Below, piece after piece: positions 6,782-10,355 of a DNA stretch of 10,355 nt. The first letter of the stretch is position 1, and each line of letters begins with the position of its first letter. The position numbers were made by a program, and so were the translations under genes. This stretch comes from Thiomargarita sp. (GTDB lineage: Bacteria; Pseudomonadota; Gammaproteobacteria; Beggiatoales; Beggiatoaceae): contig JAUXCJ010000009.1 in NCBI GenBank assembly GCA_030618965.1, positions 1 to 10,355 on the forward strand, read 5' to 3'. The notes under the pieces are model-generated. The model saw nothing but the letters and a program-made list of their open reading frames with translations, was not told where the DNA came from and did no database searches.

Positions 6782-6909
6782 TTGAATCGCGGATTAAACG
6801 GATTACACAGATGACACGGATTAAAAGCCTAGAGACACGTTGACATCTGACAATTGACTTTAATTTAAAATCCGTGTAATCCGTGTAATCCGTTTAATCC
6901 GCGATTCAA
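6782..6909. repeat. Long inverted repeat with 9-bp internal period, copy 2
   Basis: The left arm 6782-6822 pairs with the right arm 6869-6909, with two mismatches (6809 with 6882, 6813 with 6878). Flanking bases extend the pairing weakly to about 6773-6919. The arms use the same 9-base steps (CGGATTAAA, CGGATTACA and so on) as copy 1, but the 46-base loop is unrelated to the loop of copy 1. It fills most of the gap between two divergent genes, so it must lie within or beside their promoters. Confidence 0.9.
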
Positions 6910-6928
6910 GGCTTTTAAATTTTAAAAT

Positions 6929-6934
6929 TATAAT
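6929..6934 (+). promoter_or_regulatory. -10 element directly before the stress-protein start
   Basis: A perfect TATAAT lies six bases before ATG 6941, so transcription would begin at or next to the start codon, which would make the mRNA leaderless. There is no Shine-Dalgarno site in the AT-rich bases before the ATG, which fits that reading. The -35 position falls on the end of the inverted repeat and is poor (TTCAAG), so the promoter may need an activator or may be false. Confidence 0.35.
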
Positions 6935-6940
6935 CAAATT

Positions 6941-8416
6941 ATGACTAATCCAACAAATACTCCTGAAAAACTTGATTTTTCTCCAAACTATCATTCCATT
7001 TTACTCGCCACCGATTCTTCTGATCATTCTAACCGCGCCACTAGCGACACTGTATCAATAGCGAAACTATATAATGCCAAAATAACAGGTGTTCATGTTT
7101 ATGCCGCTAAGCTACACGATGCCCGTTTTCGTCAAATGGAAGGTGGTTTACCAGAGCAATTTCGCCAAGAACAAGAACTGGAACGGCAGCGGGATGTCCA
7201 TGAAGACTTAATCACTCGTGGATTATCTATTATTACAGATTCTTATTTAGACCAAATAGAAAAGATTTGCAAGCAGGAATCTATTAACTTTAGCCGCTGT
7301 TCCTTGGAAGGCAAAAATTATCGTGAATTGGTCAATGAAACCAAGCGGAATAGCTATGAACTATTAGTAATGGGAGCAAAAGGTGTGGGCGCGAATGCAG
7401 GCAGTCGTTTAGGAACTGTCTGTGAGCGGGTAGTACGCAGGACGCTTATTGACACTTTAATTATTAAAGACCCTCAACGCAATCTAGCAGATGGCCCTAT
7501 CGTAGTAGCTGTGGACGGCTCTAGCCGATCCTATGGAGGCTTATTAACAGCCCTTTCCTTTGCGAAACATTGGAATGTCCCCGTAAAAGTCATCGCAGCC
7601 TTTGATCCTTATTATCACTATGTTGCCTTTAATCGTATTGCTGGGGTACTCTCCGAAGAAGCTGGAAAAGTATTCAAATTCAAAGAACAAGAAAAACTAC
7701 ACGAAGAAATTATCGACTCAGGGCTGGCTAAAATTTATAAAGGGCATCTCTCCGTTGCCGAAAGCATTGCTGCTGAGCAGGATATAACCGTGGAAACAGT
7801 TTTATTGGACGGCAAGCCTTATGATGCTATCGAAAAATATTGTCGTAAAATTAATCCATCCCTACTGGTTATCGGCAAAATAGGTATCCACGCCGATCCA
7901 GAATTGGACATTGGTGGCAACGCCGAAAACCTATTACGCAATGTAGATTCTGCCGTCTTACTCAGTCAGCGACAACATCAACCCAAATTAGATTTAATTG
8001 CAGATGTGACAACTTCTTGGACTGAAGAAGCAGAAAAACGTATGGAACGAGTTCCATCTTTTGTACGTCAGATGGCCCGTCTAGGCATTTTGCGCTATGC
8101 TCAAGAACATAATCACACTGTTATTACTGGGCGCATAGTTGAAGAAGCCACAGCACAATTGATGCCGCGCCATGCCAAAGAAACCATTAGTGAAATCGTC
8201 GCTGCTCACGATGCTGGCGAACTGAAACCCAAATCAATGGAAACTAAAGAATTACACTGGCAAGCAGCTGCCATTGCTCGACTCATGCGAGTTCCAGAAG
8301 GAATTATGCGGGATAGTAGCCGTGAGCGTATCGAAAACTATGCTCGTGAACAGGGCATTGCCGAAATCACACTAGAAATTGTGGAACAAGGACTGGCTTT
8401 GGCTCGCAAGGAATAA
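6941..8416 (+). CDS. Tandem universal stress protein with two C-terminal PCP_red-like domains
   Basis: 491 residues, cytoplasmic. USP domain 1 (about 18-176) has LLATDSSDHS (D25) and the ATP-loop pattern G-2x-G-9x-G-T (G145, G148, G158, T159). USP domain 2 (about 186-342) has VVAVDGSS and a changed loop (G312, G315, G325, then G326 in place of Ser/Thr), so it may bind nucleotide less well. Residues about 358-408 (TSWTEEAEKRMERVPSFV, later VITGRIVEEA) match the PCP_red domain. Residues about 436-490 (LHWQAAAIARLMRVPEGI, later EITLEIVEQ) look like a second, weaker copy with the same W-to-P spacing. The radical SAM protein encoded divergently ends in the same domain, so the two may act in one process. 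USPs bind ATP and signal stress or energy state; the role of the tail domains outside pigment synthesis is unknown. The stop codon abuts that of tviB. Confidence 0.88.
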   Translation: MTNPTNTPEKLDFSPNYHSILLATDSSDHSNRATSDTVSIAKLYNAKITGVHVYAAKLHDARFRQMEGGLPEQFRQEQELERQRDVHEDLITRGLSIITDSYLDQIEKICKQESINFSRCSLEGKNYRELVNETKRNSYELLVMGAKGVGANAGSRLGTVCERVVRRTLIDTLIIKDPQRNLADGPIVVAVDGSSRSYGGLLTALSFAKHWNVPVKVIAAFDPYYHYVAFNRIAGVLSEEAGKVFKFKEQEKLHEEIIDSGLAKIYKGHLSVAESIAAEQDITVETVLLDGKPYDAIEKYCRKINPSLLVIGKIGIHADPELDIGGNAENLLRNVDSAVLLSQRQHQPKLDLIADVTTSWTEEAEKRMERVPSFVRQMARLGILRYAQEHNHTVITGRIVEEATAQLMPRHAKETISEIVAAHDAGELKPKSMETKELHWQAAAIARLMRVPEGIMRDSSRERIENYAREQGIAEITLEIVEQGLALARKE

Positions 8417-9691
8417 TTACAACCGCCCATCCACCACCCCTTTTGGAAAAATAGATTTAACATCATAAATAACCGAGTTTGGTTTGGCTAAGGCTTTAAT
8501 TGATTCTATACCGAGTTCAGAAAACTGCTTATGAGCCACTGCAAGTAAAATGGCATCGTATTTATTTGGCTCTAATTCTGGTATTATTTCAATAGAGTAC
8601 ATTTCTCTGGCTTCATCTTCATTTACCCAAGGATCATAGATATCAACATTTGCACCATAACTTTGAAGATCCTCAATAATATCGACCACACGGGTATTAC
8701 GCAAATCAGGACAATTTTCCTTAAAAGTTAGTCCCATGATCAAAATGTTGGCATCACACACATGAATATGCTTTCGCATCATGAGCTTAATAAAAGCATT
8801 GGCAATATAATAGCTCATATTATCATTGATCCTACGACCCGCTAAAATCATTTTTGGGTGATAACCGATATCCTTAGCTTTTTGGTTCAAATAGTAGGGA
8901 TCAACACCAATGCAATGCCCCCCAACCAGTCCAGGGCGTAAAGGTTGCAGATTACTTCCACTTCCAGCCGCTTCCAACACCTCAAGTGTATCAATCCCCA
9001 GTCTATTAAAGATCATTGCTAATTCATTGATTAAGCCAATATTAACATCACGCTGCGTATTTTCAATGACTTTAGCTACCTCCGCCACCAGAATATTACT
9101 AACTAGATGAGTGCCTGCCAAGATAATACTACGATAGACTTGATCAATAAATGCGGCTGTTTGGGGATTAGAACCGGCGGTGATTTTAACAATATTAGTG
9201 AGGCGGTGATTTTTATCTCCAGGATTAATGCGTTCGGGACTATAACCCACAAAAAAATCTTGATTAAACTTGAGTTGGGATTCATGCTCTAAAAGAGGTA
9301 CACAAATTTCCTCAGTGGCACCTGGATATACGGTGGATTCATAAACAACAATATTATTATATGTTAATAATTTAGCTACTGTTGCACTGGCTTTTTCAAG
9401 TAGAGTGAGATCGGGATTTTTATGGCAATCCAGAGGTGTTGGGACGGCAATAATATAAAAATTGCACTCCGCTAATTGCTTGGAATTGTTGCTATAGTTA
9501 AGGTATTTGGCTTGTTTTAATTCTTCAGGTGAAACTTCACTGGTCCTGTCGTGTCCGGCTTTGAGTTCTGCAATCCGTTGTGATTTCAGGTCAAAACCGG
9601 TTGTTGAATAATGTTTGCCAAATTCTACTGCTAACGGCAAGCCAACGTAGCCTAGTCCGACTATGCCTATTTTTAGATCGTTTAGGGTCAT
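8417..9691 (-). CDS. tviB: UDP-N-acetyl-D-glucosamine/galactosamine 6-dehydrogenase, TviB/WbpO type
   Basis: 424 residues from the chosen start. It oxidises C6 of a UDP-N-acetylhexosamine to the uronic acid with two NAD+, for capsule or O-antigen/exopolysaccharide synthesis in the cytoplasm. Near the N-terminus it has KIGIVGLGYVGLPLAVEFGK (GXGXXG: G12, G14, G17), then YESTVYPG, GYSPERINPGD, AKVIENTQRD (K207, N211) and GLVGGHCIGVDPYYL with catalytic C260. VDPYYL and NCPDLRNTR are the TviB/WbpO flavour rather than ordinary UDP-glucose dehydrogenase. All three domains are present. The frame opens 10 codons earlier (ATG 9721), but ATG 9691 gives the N-terminus the length of known TviB and has TTGAG upstream. 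It has its own promoter at 9747-9775 and follows a membrane-protein gene on the same strand. Confidence 0.93.
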   Translation of the reverse strand: MTLNDLKIGIVGLGYVGLPLAVEFGKHYSTTGFDLKSQRIAELKAGHDRTSEVSPEELKQAKYLNYSNNSKQLAECNFYIIAVPTPLDCHKNPDLTLLEKASATVAKLLTYNNIVVYESTVYPGATEEICVPLLEHESQLKFNQDFFVGYSPERINPGDKNHRLTNIVKITAGSNPQTAAFIDQVYRSIILAGTHLVSNILVAEVAKVIENTQRDVNIGLINELAMIFNRLGIDTLEVLEAAGSGSNLQPLRPGLVGGHCIGVDPYYLNQKAKDIGYHPKMILAGRRINDNMSYYIANAFIKLMMRKHIHVCDANILIMGLTFKENCPDLRNTRVVDIIEDLQSYGANVDIYDPWVNEDEAREMYSIEIIPELEPNKYDAILLAVAHKQFSELGIESIKALAKPNSVIYDVKSIFPKGVVDGRL

Positions 9692-9746
9692 TTTTGATTG
9701 CTCAAGTATTTTAAGAAGCATTCTCTAAAAACTTTAGAACATAATC

Positions 9747-9775
9747 ATAATATAGAAAACAATATGTTTTTTCAA
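9747..9775 (-). promoter_or_regulatory. Sigma-70-type promoter for tviB
   Basis: On the minus strand TTGAAA (9775-9770) and TATTAT (9752-9747) are 17 bases apart, each one base from consensus. The -35 overlaps the TGA stop (9774-9772) of the upstream gene. Transcription would begin near 9740, about 49 bases before ATG 9691 and 19 before ATG 9721. Confidence 0.5.
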
Positions 9776-10317
9776 TTAATTATAGTTTGTGGATCAAAAA
9801 ACTCTACTATCACTTTGCCTTCTTCCATTTTCGGGCGGTAGTACATTTTGACAGATTGAGTTGCTGGGTAAATTATTCGCGCTACGCTTTGAGCACGCAA
9901 TTTGGCTGTGCGTGGAATTAGAATATTGCTTTCTGAAACCGCTGCTCCGTAAAATATCTCAACTGAATGTGATGGGGTGAGGCTTAATTTCCGAAACATT
10001 TTTTCAAGTCTAACTCGTTCTTTTATATCAAGATTGCAATCTACTGAACGAAATTGTAAAACTAGTCGTTGAATCGGTTTTGCCCTTTGAGTTGAAAGTG
10101 CGATTTGTCTTCTATTAGTTAAAATTGGCCGTTGAGTTATTGTATAAACGGCTACTTGTAAATTTTTAGGCGTTGTTTGAGCTTGTACATTGCTTATTAG
10201 GTTTTTTGGGTGTTGTGTTTGACCTAGTCCAAATTGATTAACACACCAGGTAAATAATGCGATGTTGACAAGTAAAAGTAAAAATAAGACGACTGATCTG
10301 ATGAGTGCTTTGAACAT
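9772..10317 (-). CDS. Membrane-anchored protein with faint OmpA-like C-terminal pattern
   Basis: 181 residues. Residues about 7-28 (RSVVLFLLLLVNIALFTWCV) form one hydrophobic helix after MFKALI, so the protein is anchored in the inner membrane with the rest probably periplasmic. Residues about 40-60 are a linker rich in Gln and Thr. From about residue 82 the pattern is strand (IQRLVLQF), helix (ERVRLEKMFRKL), strand (HSVEIFYGA), helix (AKLRAQSVARII), strand (SVKMYYRP), which resembles the OmpA C-terminal peptidoglycan-binding fold. The usual Asp and the NxxLSxxRA signature are replaced, so peptidoglycan binding is doubtful. AAAGG lies 10 bases before the ATG. tviB follows on the same strand. 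A role in polysaccharide export or cell-envelope attachment is only a guess from that position. Confidence 0.7.
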   Translation of the reverse strand: MFKALIRSVVLFLLLLVNIALFTWCVNQFGLGQTQHPKNLISNVQAQTTPKNLQVAVYTITQRPILTNRRQIALSTQRAKPIQRLVLQFRSVDCNLDIKERVRLEKMFRKLSLTPSHSVEIFYGAAVSESNILIPRTAKLRAQSVARIIYPATQSVKMYYRPKMEEGKVIVEFFDPQTIIN

Positions 10318-10355
10318 AAGTATATAACCTTTAATAGTAATTGATTATGTTTTTA

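Noticed and set aside
6782..6909. Terminal inverted repeats of an insertion sequence
   Set aside because: The element is only about 128 bases with no transposase and no clear target duplication. Copies 1 and 2 could flank the 4-kb segment between them, but each is complete in itself.

Overview
The window looks like a piece of a large-genome, AT-rich gammaproteobacterium, most plausibly a sulfur oxidiser of the Beggiatoa/Thioploca/Thiothrix type. This is an inference. It rests on the overall composition, the dispersed palindromes (a GCCTTGGGAT hairpin and long GGATTACAC inverted repeats), the remnant of a right-handed beta-helix protein, and the combination of a NirJ-like radical SAM enzyme, a universal stress protein and a TviB-type sugar-nucleotide dehydrogenase. 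No rRNA, tRNA, CRISPR array or intact insertion sequence was seen.

Left part (1-2643, + strand): two palindromes lie directly before a two-gene operon. The first gene encodes a NYN (PIN-like) nuclease with an OST-HTH/LOTUS RNA-binding domain. The second, overlapping it by 19 bases, encodes a DUF790/Bax1-like PD-(D/E)xK nuclease. The pairing suggests joint nucleic-acid processing or defence, but no function is shown.

Middle (2644-5515): a non-coding stretch holds a 122-bp inverted repeat, a broken beta-helix gene fragment on the minus strand, and a good intrinsic terminator 35 bases before the next gene. That gene (3308-5122, +) encodes a B12-binding-type radical SAM protein. Its core is clearly richer in G+C than its neighbours, but its tail is AT-rich. 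Beyond it I read a previously uncalled 57-residue small membrane-protein gene on the minus strand (5165-5338), with its own promoter and Shine-Dalgarno site.

Right part (5516-10317): a radical SAM/SPASM protein (-) and a double universal-stress protein (+) are divergent across a second copy of the long inverted repeat. Both end in the small domain known from the C-terminus of light-independent protochlorophyllide reductase subunit B (PCP_red). The radical SAM protein has one copy and the stress protein appears to have two in tandem. This shared-domain pair is the most interesting signal in the window. The stress-protein gene then meets tviB (-) stop codon to stop codon. TviB makes a UDP-hexuronic acid precursor for surface polysaccharide. 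Upstream of tviB, and probably partly co-transcribed with it, is a membrane-anchored protein with a faint OmpA-like C-terminal pattern.
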